Origin: an uncultured Prevotella sp.
Lineage (GTDB): Bacteria; Bacteroidota; Bacteroidia; Bacteroidales; Bacteroidaceae
Length of the DNA stretch: 64,000 bases
Assembly (NCBI GenBank): GCA_905233165.1
Contig: CAJODL010000010.1
Location: 1 to 64,000 of the forward strand
Direction: 5' to 3'
Part shown: piece by piece, positions 15,870 through 24,227 of the stretch
How the letters are laid out: every line of letters starts with the position of its first letter
Position numbering within the stretch: the first letter of the stretch is position 1
The notes under the pieces: generated by a model
What the model was told of the DNA's origin: nothing
Seen by the model: the letters and a program-made list of their open reading frames with translations, nothing else
Databases searched by the model: none
Program-made: the position numbers and the translations under genes

Positions 15870-17318
15870 ATGAAGAAGAACATTTTCCAAATGCTGTTGC
15901 TCCTCATGACGGTTACACTGACCGCAGCATGCAGCAGCGAGAGCGAAACAACAGAAAACGCACCTGCCGTCATCAATCCTGACGAGGCGCTGACACCTAT
16001 CCGCATCACGGCCAACTATGCCGGTGACGATGTACGCAGCAATGCTACCCGCGTGTCATACAGCGAGGACGGCAGCGACATCAGCGCCACATGGCAGGCA
16101 GGCGACAAGATAAAGGTAGTATATAACGGCAACGTCTCTACCCTTGACCTTGAGAGCGGTGCAGGCACAGCATCTGCTACATTCACGGGCACCATCAGCG
16201 GTACTCCGTCGGCTACCTCAATGCTCATCTGCTACGTCAGTGACCAGAACAATACGTCAGCCGTGACCATAAACACCGACGGCTCCTACACTTATACCGA
16301 CGGCACTTTCCTCGCGCAGGACGGCACGCTCGGCGGAGCTGCCAAGTGTAACCTCTACTACGGCTCCACGTTCTACGGCACGGGTGAGGACATCAGCTGC
16401 GACTTCGCTGTCAACACCTCGATGATGAAGTTCACTGTCTTTGCTCCCGACGGCGTATCGGCTGGAGATGAAGCCACGCTGACCTACAAGAGCAACGGCA
16501 CCGCTATCTCAAAGGCTACATTCACCGTTGGCGCTGGCGGTAAGAATACCATCTATTTGACAATCCCTGCAGGACAATATACTGGCGAGCAGACCCTCGT
16601 TTACAACGAGACGAGCGAAACGCTCTCTTCAACAAAAGCAAATTTCGTGGCTGGTGAAACGTATAGCAAGGAAATCAGTTACGGCACTTCCGTTGAATAT
16701 CAAGTTAACAGTTCTAATTGGGCAACAGCAATCGCCTCTTTTAATGCAGAAGAAACCCCTAATCCCAGACTGATATTTACGAGCGATATTTCTTGGAGTC
16801 TCGACTCATATAATCAAGCAAAAGCCATCACCCGTGCCGACGGTGTCATCGACTTTGACGGACACACAGTAACACACATGTTCCTTCAGAATGATGTAAC
16901 AGGGAAAAACCTTACACTTATGAATGGAACGGTTGTTGGTGACGCATCTTGGCATATCGCTCTTGATACAAAAACAGAGTTTGACGACTTTTACAAGGGA
17001 ACTGTTACATTAGATAATATGACTGTGCCAGGTAATATTTTCATAGACGGACACCTCTATATCATCATGAGTGGCACTTACCATAAAATATTCAATTACA
17101 CGGGAGATGGTTGCCCTGGCAAACTGATTATCTATGGTGGCTATTTCGCAGATAACATCAATGAATACGAAGGAACTTCTTCCCCAGGTACTTATGAACT
17201 CTACGGTGGTAAGTATGCCATTCGTCCCGAGGACAGCTGGTGTGCCAGCGGTTACTCCGTCAAGTCGAACACTGACGACGATTCTTCTACATATCCATAT
17301 ATCGTAAGCGCAGACTAA
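15870..17318 (+). CDS. Fimbrillin-like lipoprotein with C-terminal beta-rich region
   Basis: 482 residues. A lipoprotein signal peptide ends at LTAAC with Cys21 as the lipidated residue. Residues about 40-270 (TPIRITANYAGDDVRSNATR, ATWQAGDKIKVVY and later ATFTGTISG) match the fimbrillin/Mfa-like repeats of Bacteroidales pili and surface lipoproteins. Residues about 290-482 are Gly/Asp/Thr-rich short strands (GVIDFDGHTVTHMFLQ, GKLIIYGGYFAD) suggesting a beta-helix-like end. It is probably exported to the outer surface. It follows the leader attenuator and small peptide, so its expression may be switched. The gene is GC-rich relative to 13.2-14.5 kb. Confidence 0.7.
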   Translation: MKKNIFQMLLLLMTVTLTAACSSESETTENAPAVINPDEALTPIRITANYAGDDVRSNATRVSYSEDGSDISATWQAGDKIKVVYNGNVSTLDLESGAGTASATFTGTISGTPSATSMLICYVSDQNNTSAVTINTDGSYTYTDGTFLAQDGTLGGAAKCNLYYGSTFYGTGEDISCDFAVNTSMMKFTVFAPDGVSAGDEATLTYKSNGTAISKATFTVGAGGKNTIYLTIPAGQYTGEQTLVYNETSETLSSTKANFVAGETYSKEISYGTSVEYQVNSSNWATAIASFNAEETPNPRLIFTSDISWSLDSYNQAKAITRADGVIDFDGHTVTHMFLQNDVTGKNLTLMNGTVVGDASWHIALDTKTEFDDFYKGTVTLDNMTVPGNIFIDGHLYIIMSGTYHKIFNYTGDGCPGKLIIYGGYFADNINEYEGTSSPGTYELYGGKYAIRPEDSWCASGYSVKSNTDDDSSTYPYIVSAD

Positions 17319-17447
17319 GCATACTTCTCGGAGGCTCGGGACTGAAAAAAGGTAAAGAAAGTATGACACAACGATATTTCATACCGGCTACAACACTCGC
17401 AGCGCAGGGTTTCTGCGCTGCGGCTGGAGGTGCAACTTTTACCCCAC

Positions 17448-17481
17448 GCCCCGCCCCTCCCCATCCGAGGGAGGGGGCGGA
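17448..17481. repeat. GC-rich palindromic element
   Basis: CCGCCCCTCCC pairs with GGGAGGGGGCGG around a short loop. Similar C-rich/G-rich elements occur at 18678-18706, 38141-38173 and 50616-50700, each near the end of a gene, suggesting a dispersed family. Confidence 0.65.
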
Positions 17482-17485
17482 ATTG

Positions 17486-17755
17486 GCCTCTGAGCCCTCA
17501 GCGGTGCTTCTGCGAGGTTACAAAGATGCCTCTGAGCTCTCAGCGGTGTTACTGCGAGGTTACAAAGTTGCCTCTGAGACCTCAGCAGTGCTTCTGCAAG
17601 GTTACAAAGTTGCCTCTGAGACCTCAGCAGTGCTTCTGCGAGGTTACAAAGTTGCCTCTGAGACCTCAGCGGTGCTTCTGCAAGGTTACAAAAGAGCCTC
17701 TGAGCTCTCAGCGGTGCTTCTGCAAGGTTACAAAGTTGCCTCTGAGACCTCAGCG
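17486..17755. repeat. 42-bp tandem repeat array, about 6.4 copies
   Basis: Units start at 17486, 17528, 17570, 17612, 17654, 17696 and 17738 (the last partial). Each begins GCCTCTGAG and ends with GGTTACAAAG plus two bases, with few differences between units. Most units contain a CTGAGnnCTCAG palindrome. There are no spacers, so this is not CRISPR. The array ends 38 bases before the DUF6261-like gene. Confidence 0.95.
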
Positions 17756-17793
17756 TATATTTTTTTTTATCATTTAACCAAAATTCTAAGATT

Positions 17794-18675
17794 ATGGCAA
17801 ACAGAATTCTAACAACAAGTTTTTTTGCGCGTCTGTCGAACGCCAACCACGATGGTGTAACACAACAATGCTGCGACAGACTGACAGGATTTACAACAGA
17901 CAATTCGCCTCTGACAATCGCTATACAGCAGGTCTTGGCAGCGCGTCAGGTTGAAGACGTTGCCTTCAGGCATTTCAGCGGCAAGGACTTCGCCTCCGAG
18001 GATTTGAAGAAAGAGGATGGGCTGGAAGACAAGTACATGTCAACAATACTGGGCATCCTCAACGGCTTGCTCAACCTGCCTGAGACGGAGCCTCTCTACC
18101 GCAAGGCACAGCTGGCACGACAGGTGTTCAAGGACTTCGGTTTCTCAACGAGTGCCGGCTTTGAGGCCGAGGCGCGTAATGTGCTGAACATGGCTCAGCA
18201 GTGGCAGGCAGCATCGGAGTACACCCTTGCCGAGTTAGGCATCAGTGAGTGGGTACAGAAAGCCGTTACACAAGCCAACAAGGTGCTGAACCTCGTGACC
18301 GTGCGCGTGGACAACGAAAGTGCGAAGGTGAAAGGCGAACTGGCCACAGCCCGCAAGGCTACCGACGAGGCTATCCGCAAGGCATACGACATACTGAACG
18401 CCCTCAACGTGTTGCAGCCTACAGCAGAGTTGACAGAACTCATCAACGTGCTCTTCAGCATCGAAGACCGCGCAAAGCTCTACTACATCAGCGGCGGCAA
18501 GATTAACAGCAACAGCGGAACTACCACACCGACGAATCCGGATAATCCTACTACTCCGGATAATTCGGGAAGCGGCAGCGGCACGGGAACTATAACTCCG
18601 ACGAATCCGGATACACCTTCTGACCCTGGCACAGGCGGCGGTGGCAGCACCGGAGATGGATGGGAAGAGGGGTAA
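17794..18675 (+). CDS. DUF6261-family protein with Gly/Thr/Pro tail ending GDGWEEG
   Basis: 293 residues. The helical body (about 1-235, beginning ILTTSFFARLSNANHDG) resembles the Bacteroidetes DUF6261 family, whose function I do not know. There is no signal peptide. The tail from about 236 is low-complexity (repeated TTPTNPDNP and GSGSGTG) and ends TGDGWEEG. The same ending, with the same downstream DNA, closes the unrelated HU-like gene at 50019-50615. The 42-bp array upstream occupies its leader, so repeat number may affect its expression. Confidence 0.65.
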   Translation: MANRILTTSFFARLSNANHDGVTQQCCDRLTGFTTDNSPLTIAIQQVLAARQVEDVAFRHFSGKDFASEDLKKEDGLEDKYMSTILGILNGLLNLPETEPLYRKAQLARQVFKDFGFSTSAGFEAEARNVLNMAQQWQAASEYTLAELGISEWVQKAVTQANKVLNLVTVRVDNESAKVKGELATARKATDEAIRKAYDILNALNVLQPTAELTELINVLFSIEDRAKLYYISGGKINSNSGTTTPTNPDNPTTPDNSGSGSGTGTITPTNPDTPSDPGTGGGGSTGDGWEEG

Positions 18676-18677
18676 GG

Positions 18678-18706
18678 CCCCACCCCGGCCCTCCCAAGTG
18701 GAGGGA
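18678..18706. repeat. GC-rich palindromic element after the DUF6261-like gene
   Basis: Begins with the same bases (GGCCCCACCCCGG) as the element at 50616 and includes a CCCTCCC/GGAGGG pairing. Confidence 0.6.
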
Positions 18707-18741
18707 GTAGAGTGTAGAGTTTAGAGTGTAGAGTTTAGAGT
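18707..18741. repeat. Heptamer array (GTAGAGT/TTAGAGT)
   Basis: Five 7-bp units followed by TCAGTGGTAAGTTTAT, which is shared with 50713 onward. Confidence 0.85.
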
Positions 18742-18765
18742 CAGTGGTAAGTTTATAGTGTAAAG

Positions 18766-18805
18766 TTAATTGGCGCAAGATGCAATCGCATCCTGCGCCA
18801 ATTAA
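18766..18805 (+). terminator. Long hairpin, likely transcription end for the DUF6261-like gene
   Basis: TTAATTGGCGCA (18766-18777) pairs with TGCGCCAATTAA (18794-18805), with an inner GATGC/GCATC pair. The T-run after it is weak. A relative of this hairpin is at 50743-50776. Confidence 0.65.
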
Positions 18806-18825
18806 CATTTAGAGATGAGAAATTA

Positions 18826-18860
18826 ATTCCTAACTCCTAATTCCTTATTCCTCATTCCTA
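18826..18860. repeat. Heptamer array at the pncC 3' end
   Basis: Five units of the ATTCCTA type. The pncC stop (18862-18864) lies in the continuation of the array. Confidence 0.8.
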
Positions 18861-18861
18861 A

Positions 18862-19401
18862 CTAGTCCAGATTATCTCCCGGCTTGGGTATCGTGTCAAA
18901 GTCTGTGGGGTCGGGATAAATCTCTTTAAGATATTCCACAAACAGCTGCAGGGCCTTGAAGGTGGCATTGCGGAGATTTTCCTCACGGCCTTCGTCTTCC
19001 TCTATCAACAGGGTGCGGATATCATCCTTGGTGCCATAGGCAATCCAAATGGTTCCGACCTTGAAGCCAGGGTCAGCACCTGGGCCTGCAAAGCCTGTGG
19101 TGGCAATGGCATAGTCTGCTTCCATGAGGTCTATGATACCTTTTACCATCTCGCAAGCAACCTCTTCTGATACGGCGTTCTTCTCCTCAATGAGATTGGC
19201 ATCAATACCAAGGACTTTTGTCTTGGCAAAGTTGGAATAGCAGATAGTACCTCCCTTATAGTATGTAGAAGCACCAGGGGTAGAGGTGATTACTTCGGCT
19301 ATCTTTCCTGATGTGCATGACTCAGCGGTTGCGATGGTCTTACCACTTTCGTATAATTTCTCAAGTATAATCTTGCTTAATACTTTGCTTTCAAATTCCA
19401 T
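18862..19401 (-). CDS. pncC: Nicotinamide-nucleotide amidase (CinA C-terminal domain)
   Basis: 179 residues corresponding to the stand-alone CinA C-terminal domain. Motifs seen: TAESCTSGKIAEVITSTPGA, with the active-site Ser/Cys region, YYKGGTICYSN and ATTGFAGPGAD. It hydrolyses nicotinamide mononucleotide to nicotinate mononucleotide in pyridine nucleotide salvage. The N-terminal molybdopterin-like CinA domain is absent, as is common. The last residues (TIPKPGDNLD) run into an intergenic heptamer array. Confidence 0.9.
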   Translation of the reverse strand: MEFESKVLSKIILEKLYESGKTIATAESCTSGKIAEVITSTPGASTYYKGGTICYSNFAKTKVLGIDANLIEEKNAVSEEVACEMVKGIIDLMEADYAIATTGFAGPGADPGFKVGTIWIAYGTKDDIRTLLIEEDEGREENLRNATFKALQLFVEYLKEIYPDPTDFDTIPKPGDNLD

Positions 19402-19433
19402 TTTCTATTCTTAATTTATTGAACATTCATTTT

Positions 19434-19481
19434 TTCATTCCTTCATTCTTTCATTCCTTCATTCTTTCATTCCTTCATTCT
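19434..19481. repeat. Octamer array TTCATTCC/TTCATTCT
   Basis: Six alternating 8-bp units between pncC and tsaD. The tsaD stop codon (19475-19477) is inside the last unit. Confidence 0.9.
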
Positions 19482-20581
19482 TTCCCAAACGTTACTTTTG
19501 AGAACGCCGGGGCTTCGATGGGGCAGAAGTCTTTGTCTTTTAATTTGTATGCTGCGACGCATCCTATCATTGCGGCGTTGTCTGTGGTGTATGAGAACTT
19601 GGGAATATATACCGTCCACCCATAGCGTTTGGCATAGTCGTGAAAAGCATTGCGCAGTCCGTTGTTTGCAGAAACGCCACCTGCCACAGCAACGTGCTTT
19701 ATGCCTGTCTGCTTGACGGCCAGCTTCAGCTTCTTCATCAGAATATCCACTATGGTCCACTCTAATGATGCCGCGATGTCTTCCTTGTGATGTTCTATGA
19801 AGTCAGGGTCTTCTTCCACCCATTTCTGCATGGAATACAGGAAAGAAGTCTTGAGACCCGAGAAGCTGTAGTTGAGTCCCGGTATGTGTGGCTCCGCAAA
19901 GGTATATGCCTTCGGATTTCCCTGTCGTGCCAGCCTGTCGATAATCGGGCCGCCCGGATATCCCAGTCCCATCACCTTCGAACACTTGTCTATCGCCTCG
20001 CCGGCAGCATCGTCAATGGTCTGTCCGAGCACCTCCATGTCATTATAGGCATTCACCTTTACTATCTGCGAATTGCCACCCGATACGAGGAGACACAGGA
20101 AGGGGAGTGGGGGAGGACAGTTGACAGTTGAACATTGACCATTGGCTTTTGACCTTTGACCTTTGACCTTTGACAGCCGCAGGCTATTGTCCGGCTCCTG
20201 TATGAAGTGTGCCATCACGTGTCCCTGCAAATGGTTCACATCAATGAGAGGGATATTGAGGGCTTCTGCCATACCTTTTGCGAAATTCACTCCCACGAGC
20301 AGCGAACCCATCAGGCCCGGACCGCGTGTGAATGCGATAGCAGACAGCTGTTCCTTCGTGATGCCGGCTTTCTTCAGGGCATGATCTACCACAGGAACGA
20401 TGTTCTGCTGGTGGGCCCTTGATGCAAGCTCAGGAACGACGCCACCGTATATCCTGTGAACATCCTGCGATGCCGTAACATTAGAGAGCAGGGTGGTGCC
20501 CTGCATCACAGCCGCAGATGTATCATCGCAGCTGCTTTCTATTGCGAGAATATAATCAGTATGTGAGGATTTCAACTCCAT
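19475..20581 (-). CDS. tsaD: tRNA N6-adenosine threonylcarbamoyltransferase TsaD, with repeat-derived insert
   Basis: 368 residues, longer than the usual 335-345. It starts YILAIESSCDDTSAAV. The metal-binding motif is NHLQGH (H117, H121), and LLVSGGNSQIVKV and VAVAGGVSANNGLR are conserved. With TsaB/C/E it makes t6A37 in ANN-decoding tRNAs. Residues about 136-156 (LSKVKGQRSKANGQCSTVN) are encoded by nine heptamer units (20116-20174) identical in style to non-coding DNA. They fall in a loop before the PFLCLLVSGG strand, so the fold may tolerate them. It overlaps map by 26 bases. Confidence 0.95.
   Translation of the reverse strand: MELKSSHTDYILAIESSCDDTSAAVMQGTTLLSNVTASQDVHRIYGGVVPELASRAHQQNIVPVVDHALKKAGITKEQLSAIAFTRGPGLMGSLLVGVNFAKGMAEALNIPLIDVNHLQGHVMAHFIQEPDNSLRLSKVKGQRSKANGQCSTVNCPPPLPFLCLLVSGGNSQIVKVNAYNDMEVLGQTIDDAAGEAIDKCSKVMGLGYPGGPIIDRLARQGNPKAYTFAEPHIPGLNYSFSGLKTSFLYSMQKWVEEDPDFIEHHKEDIAASLEWTIVDILMKKLKLAVKQTGIKHVAVAGGVSANNGLRNAFHDYAKRYGWTVYIPKFSYTTDNAAMIGCVAAYKLKDKDFCPIEAPAFSKVTFGKE
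20116..20174. repeat. Heptamer array inside tsaD
   Basis: Units in register: GACAGTT twice, GAACATT, GACCATT, GGCTTTT, GACCTTT three times, GACAGCC. Several repeat flavours share one 7-bp phase here, so they belong to one family. Confidence 0.9.
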
Positions 20582-21422
20582 GATCAGTCATTAATAACGT
20601 ATGCTCCCACTGTGCAGAAGGCAGTTCGTCACCAGAGATAACTTCCCATTCGTATGGGTCATCAGCATCGATGAACACCTCCCAAGTACCCATGTTTATC
20701 ATCGGTTCGATAGTAAACACCATTCCGGGAACGAGTAACATGCCCTCGCCGCGATGTCCGTAGTGGTCGATGTCGGGTTCTTCATGAAACTTCAGCCCGA
20801 CACCATGTCCTGCAAGGTCACGGACAACACCATAGTGGTATCTCTTGGCATGCTTCTCTATTGCATGGCCTATGTCACCAACGAAGCAGAACGGCTTTGC
20901 AGCCTCCATGCCGATTTCAAGACATTCCTTTGCCACCCTGACAAGCTGTTCCTTCTCAGGCGTTGTCTTGCCGCCAACGATGAACATGCGTGAGGCATCA
21001 GCGTAGTAACCGTCCTTTATTGTGGTGAAATCGACATTTATGATGTCACCCTCTTCGAGAACGTCCTCCACTTTTGGTATGCCGTGAGCAACGACTTCGT
21101 TTATAGAGGTGCACACAGATTTTGGGAAGCCCTCATACCCCAGGCATGCAGGAATGGCATCATGTTTTTTGCACATCTCCATGCAGATGTCATCAATCTC
21201 CTGTGTATTCATGCCTGGGTGTATGGCAGCCCCGACAGCATCCAGCACAGCAGTGTTTATGACACCAGAGCGGCGGATGCCTTCTATTTGTTCGGGAGTC
21301 TTTATGAGGTCACGTGTAGGAACAAGTTTCCCACGCTCCTCCCAGTACATTATCTTTCTGTCAAGCTCTGTCGGCTCCTGATGGGGCAGACAGTGCCAAC
21401 GACGTTTCTTGAATTTTACCAT
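20556..21422 (-). CDS. map: Methionine aminopeptidase, type I, with N-terminal extension
   Basis: 288 residues. The pita-bread catalytic domain has its metal ligands in [16 protein letters not shown] (both Asp), [12 protein letters not shown] (His), FTIEPM (Glu) and WEHTLL (Glu). It removes initiator Met from nascent proteins. About 40 extra N-terminal residues ([19 protein letters not shown]) precede the [17 protein letters not shown] core start; a similar extension occurs in some Bacteroidetes homologues and may contact the ribosome. Overlaps glyA by 7 bases and tsaD by 26, so the three are co-transcribed. Confidence 0.95.
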   Translation of the reverse strand: MVKFKKRRWHCLPHQEPTELDRKIMYWEERGKLVPTRDLIKTPEQIEGIRRSGVINTAVLDAVGAAIHPGMNTQEIDDICMEMCKKHDAIPACLGYEGFPKSVCTSINEVVAHGIPKVEDVLEEGDIINVDFTTIKDGYYADASRMFIVGGKTTPEKEQLVRVAKECLEIGMEAAKPFCFVGDIGHAIEKHAKRYHYGVVRDLAGHGVGLKFHEEPDIDHYGHRGEGMLLVPGMVFTIEPMINMGTWEVFIDADDPYEWEVISGDELPSAQWEHTLLMTDHGVEILTY

Positions 21423-22696
21423 GCAAAGAGTGGATAGTTCTTCATCTCGGCATTCACCTCGCTGCGAACCTTTGCTATAACGTTTTCATTCTCAGGGTCA
21501 TTGAGCACTTCTTCTATCCATGCTGCAATCTTCACCATAAGATCTTCTTTCGCACCACGTGTGGTAATAGCAGGTGTTCCGAGACGGAATCCAGAGGTCT
21601 GGAATGCAGAACGTGTATCGAATGGCACCATATTCTTGTTGATGGTGATGTCAGCAGCAACGAGAGCATTCTCAGCAACCTTACCTGTCAAATCAGGATA
21701 TTTAGAGCGCAGGTCAACAAGCATAGAGTGGTTGTCTGTACCGCCGCTGACGATTGTGAAGCCACGCTTTACGAGTTCATCTGCCAATACAGCAGCATTC
21801 TTCTTAACTTGCTTTGCATATTCCTTGAATTCAGGCTTGAGGGCTTCACCGAAAGCAACAGCCTTAGCAGCAATGACATGCTCCAGAGGACCACCCTGTT
21901 GTCCTGGGAAGACAGCAGAGTTGAGCAGCTGTGACATCTTCTTCACAACACCCTTTGGAGTAGTGTATCCCCAAGGATTGTCGAAATCCTTTCCGAGGAG
22001 GATAAGACCGCCACGAGGACCACGAAGAGTCTTGTGAGTTGTTGTTGTTACGATGTGAGCATACTTCACAGGATTCTCCAACAGACCAGCTGCGATAAGT
22101 CCTGCAGGGTGTGCCATATCAATCATGAGGAGAGCGCCTACCTCGTCGGCAATCTTTCTCATGCGAGCATAATCCCACTCACGAGAATAAGCAGAGCCAC
22201 CACCGATGATGAGTTTTGGCTTGTTCTCCTTTGCCAGTTTCTCCATCTCGTCATAATCAACACGGCCTGTCTCCTTGTTGAGGTTATAGCCGACAGGATG
22301 ATAGAGGATACCAGATGTATTTACCAGAGAACCGTGTGAGAGGTGACCACCGTGGTCGAGGTTCAGACCCATGAAACAATCGCCTGGCTTCAGAACAGCA
22401 AGAAGCACTGCAGCATTAGCCTGTGCACCTGAGTGAGGCTGTACGTTTGCATATTCTGCACCAAAGAGTTCACAAGCACGGTCGATAGCGAGCTGCTCAA
22501 TCTGGTCAACAACCTGACAGCCGCCATAGTAACGATGGCCAGGATATCCTTCTGCATACTTGTTGGTGCAATAGGAGCCCATAGCCTCCATTACCTGATC
22601 ACTTACGAAATTCTCTGATGCGATGAGCTCAATTCCTTTGAGCTGACGCTGGTGCTCATTCTCAATGAGCTCGAAGATTTTGTTGTCGCGTTCCAT
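21416..22696 (-). CDS. glyA: Serine hydroxymethyltransferase
   Basis: 426 residues, standard length. The PLP Lys lies in [18 protein letters not shown], with [15 protein letters not shown] and [13 protein letters not shown] also conserved. It interconverts serine and glycine with tetrahydrofolate, supplying one-carbon units. It is first in the glyA-map-tsaD run; a heptamer array fills the gap upstream. Confidence 0.97.
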   Translation of the reverse strand: MERDNKIFELIENEHQRQLKGIELIASENFVSDQVMEAMGSYCTNKYAEGYPGHRYYGGCQVVDQIEQLAIDRACELFGAEYANVQPHSGAQANAAVLLAVLKPGDCFMGLNLDHGGHLSHGSLVNTSGILYHPVGYNLNKETGRVDYDEMEKLAKENKPKLIIGGGSAYSREWDYARMRKIADEVGALLMIDMAHPAGLIAAGLLENPVKYAHIVTTTTHKTLRGPRGGLILLGKDFDNPWGYTTPKGVVKKMSQLLNSAVFPGQQGGPLEHVIAAKAVAFGEALKPEFKEYAKQVKKNAAVLADELVKRGFTIVSGGTDNHSMLVDLRSKYPDLTGKVAENALVAADITINKNMVPFDTRSAFQTSGFRLGTPAITTRGAKEDLMVKIAAWIEEVLNDPENENVIAKVRSEVNAEMKNYPLFAW

Positions 22697-22711
22697 ACTA
22701 TTTATTATAAT

Positions 22712-22763
22712 GTTTAAAGTTTAACGTTTAAAGTTTAAAGACAGTTTAAAGAGTTTAAAGTTT
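22712..22763. repeat. Heptamer array between glyA and the GHL10 gene
   Basis: Mostly GTTTAAA/GTTTAAC units, with two short interruptions. It ends in the stop-codon region of the GHL10 gene. Confidence 0.8.
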
Positions 22764-24227
22764 TACTTTCTTCTTTACTTTTGCACTCTCGTTACTCATT
22801 CTGTCGAGGGCTGTTACGACATATACATATTTTGTATGGCCATTCTGATAAGGAAGGTTATACCATGTATTATGTGTTACTGCCACGATGTGTGACGGGT
22901 CTTCAATGTCGATTGTCTCATTACTGTTGAAACGATATACAACATATTTATATGCTGCATTGTAGACATTCTTTGCTTTTGGTGCTTCCCAAAAGAGCAC
23001 GTATCCGTCGCTTGTCCAGATTGGTTTCACCTTTCTTACCTTTCCAGGCTTACCACCGGCCTTGAAAGGCATCAGCGGCTGTAGGGCAGGGTAGCGCCAG
23101 TAAACGTTTCTAAGGTTTGTGGCATATCCTCCAACATTGTCAACAGCAGCCTTAGCATACCATAATACAGTACCCGAAAGGGCAGACGATGGGCCCAGTA
23201 ATGATGTGTGGAGCTGACGTTTTGTTGCCTGCTGACCAAACTTCACTGTTCTCTCGATATCCTCACCAATATAAAGCGGACGGTTAGTACAGTTTGCTGT
23301 CCACCAGTTTATGAGAGTCTTGTAATCAGCAGCCTTATTGCCAATCTCCCAATATATCTGTGGCACACAATAATCTATCCATCCATTGTTGACCCACAGC
23401 ATTACGTCAGCATAAAGGTCGTCATAGTTCTGCAAACCATTTGTCATAGAGCCTTTTGGATCGCTACGTTGGTTTCTGTATATGCCAAAAGGAGAAACAC
23501 CGAACTTTACCCAAGGCTTGATAGATTCTATTGTATCATGAAGTTCCTTGATGAACATATTGACATTATTTCTGCGCCAGTCCCCAATGTTTGATATGCC
23601 ATAGCTGTTAGCACGATAGTCAGCTTCGTCAGCTATTACACTTCCCTGTGCAGGATAAGGATAGAAATAATCATCTATATGCAATCCGTCAACATCGTAT
23701 CTTCTAAGGATATCAGCAACCACCTTGCATATAAAAGTGCTGTTCTCACGACGTGCAGGATTCAGAATATACAAGCCATCGTAAGGGAATACGAGGTCAG
23801 GACGACGTACGGCAATATGATTGCTTGCCAACTGAGTGGTATTCTTTGTCTTTGCCCTGTAAGGATTTATCCAGGCATGCAGTTCCATACCACGTTTGTG
23901 GCATTCGTTAATCATCCAGAACAAAGGGTCCCAATAAGGAGAAGGGGGCATTCCCTGACGACCAGTCAGGAATCGGCTCCAAGGTTCGTATGATGAAGCA
24001 TAGAGGGCATCACACTCCGGGCGCACCTGAAAGATAATAGCATTGACACCATCTTTTTGCAGTTCGTCGAGTTGATAAAGCAGAGTCTGCTGCATCTTCT
24101 CTGTTCCCATGCCAAGAAACTGTCCGTTGACACACTGTATCCATGCACCACGGAATTCACGTTTTATCTGTGCACTGACATTAAGAGTAACAAGCGCAAG
24201 AAGTAAGTATATTAATTGTTTTTTCAT
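22755..24227 (-). CDS. Secreted GHL10-type glycoside hydrolase-like protein (YngK/DUF187)
   Basis: 490 residues with a signal peptide (1-19, ending NVSAQ). The TIM-barrel-like domain starts REFRGAWIQCVNGQFLG and carries QVRPECDALYASSYEPWS, HAWINPYRAKTKN and VDGLHIDDYFYPYP, all typical of PF02638 proteins. Members act on peptidoglycan or other glycans in the envelope; the exact substrate is not known. A fibronectin-III-like C-terminal domain begins near residue 395. It overlaps the 3' end of the PBP1A gene by 47 bases, supporting a cell-wall link. Confidence 0.88.
   Translation of the reverse strand: MKKQLIYLLLALVTLNVSAQIKREFRGAWIQCVNGQFLGMGTEKMQQTLLYQLDELQKDGVNAIIFQVRPECDALYASSYEPWSRFLTGRQGMPPSPYWDPLFWMINECHKRGMELHAWINPYRAKTKNTTQLASNHIAVRRPDLVFPYDGLYILNPARRENSTFICKVVADILRRYDVDGLHIDDYFYPYPAQGSVIADEADYRANSYGISNIGDWRRNNVNMFIKELHDTIESIKPWVKFGVSPFGIYRNQRSDPKGSMTNGLQNYDDLYADVMLWVNNGWIDYCVPQIYWEIGNKAADYKTLINWWTANCTNRPLYIGEDIERTVKFGQQATKRQLHTSLLGPSSALSGTVLWYAKAAVDNVGGYATNLRNVYWRYPALQPLMPFKAGGKPGKVRKVKPIWTSDGYVLFWEAPKAKNVYNAAYKYVVYRFNSNETIDIEDPSHIVAVTHNTWYNLPYQNGHTKYVYVVTALDRMSNESAKVKKKVKL

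Larger units (their letters stand above)
17319..17793. other. 475-base gap with hairpins and a tandem array, no convincing gene
   Basis: Contains a 9-bp perfect hairpin (17399-17407 with 17413-17421), a GC-rich palindrome (17448-17481) and the 42-bp tandem array. Several reading frames are open only because the array unit is a multiple of three and lacks stops. Confidence 0.7.

Noticed and set aside
17486..17755. CRISPR array
   Set aside because: Units are contiguous with no variable spacers, and no cas genes are in the window.
17363..17812. A 149-residue open frame across the 42-bp array (repeated ASETSAVLLQGYKV)
   Set aside because: Open frames exist on several frames and both strands because the unit is 42 bp and lacks stops. 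The first part crosses a GC-rich palindrome and the last overlaps the DUF6261-like start. No homology or start signal.
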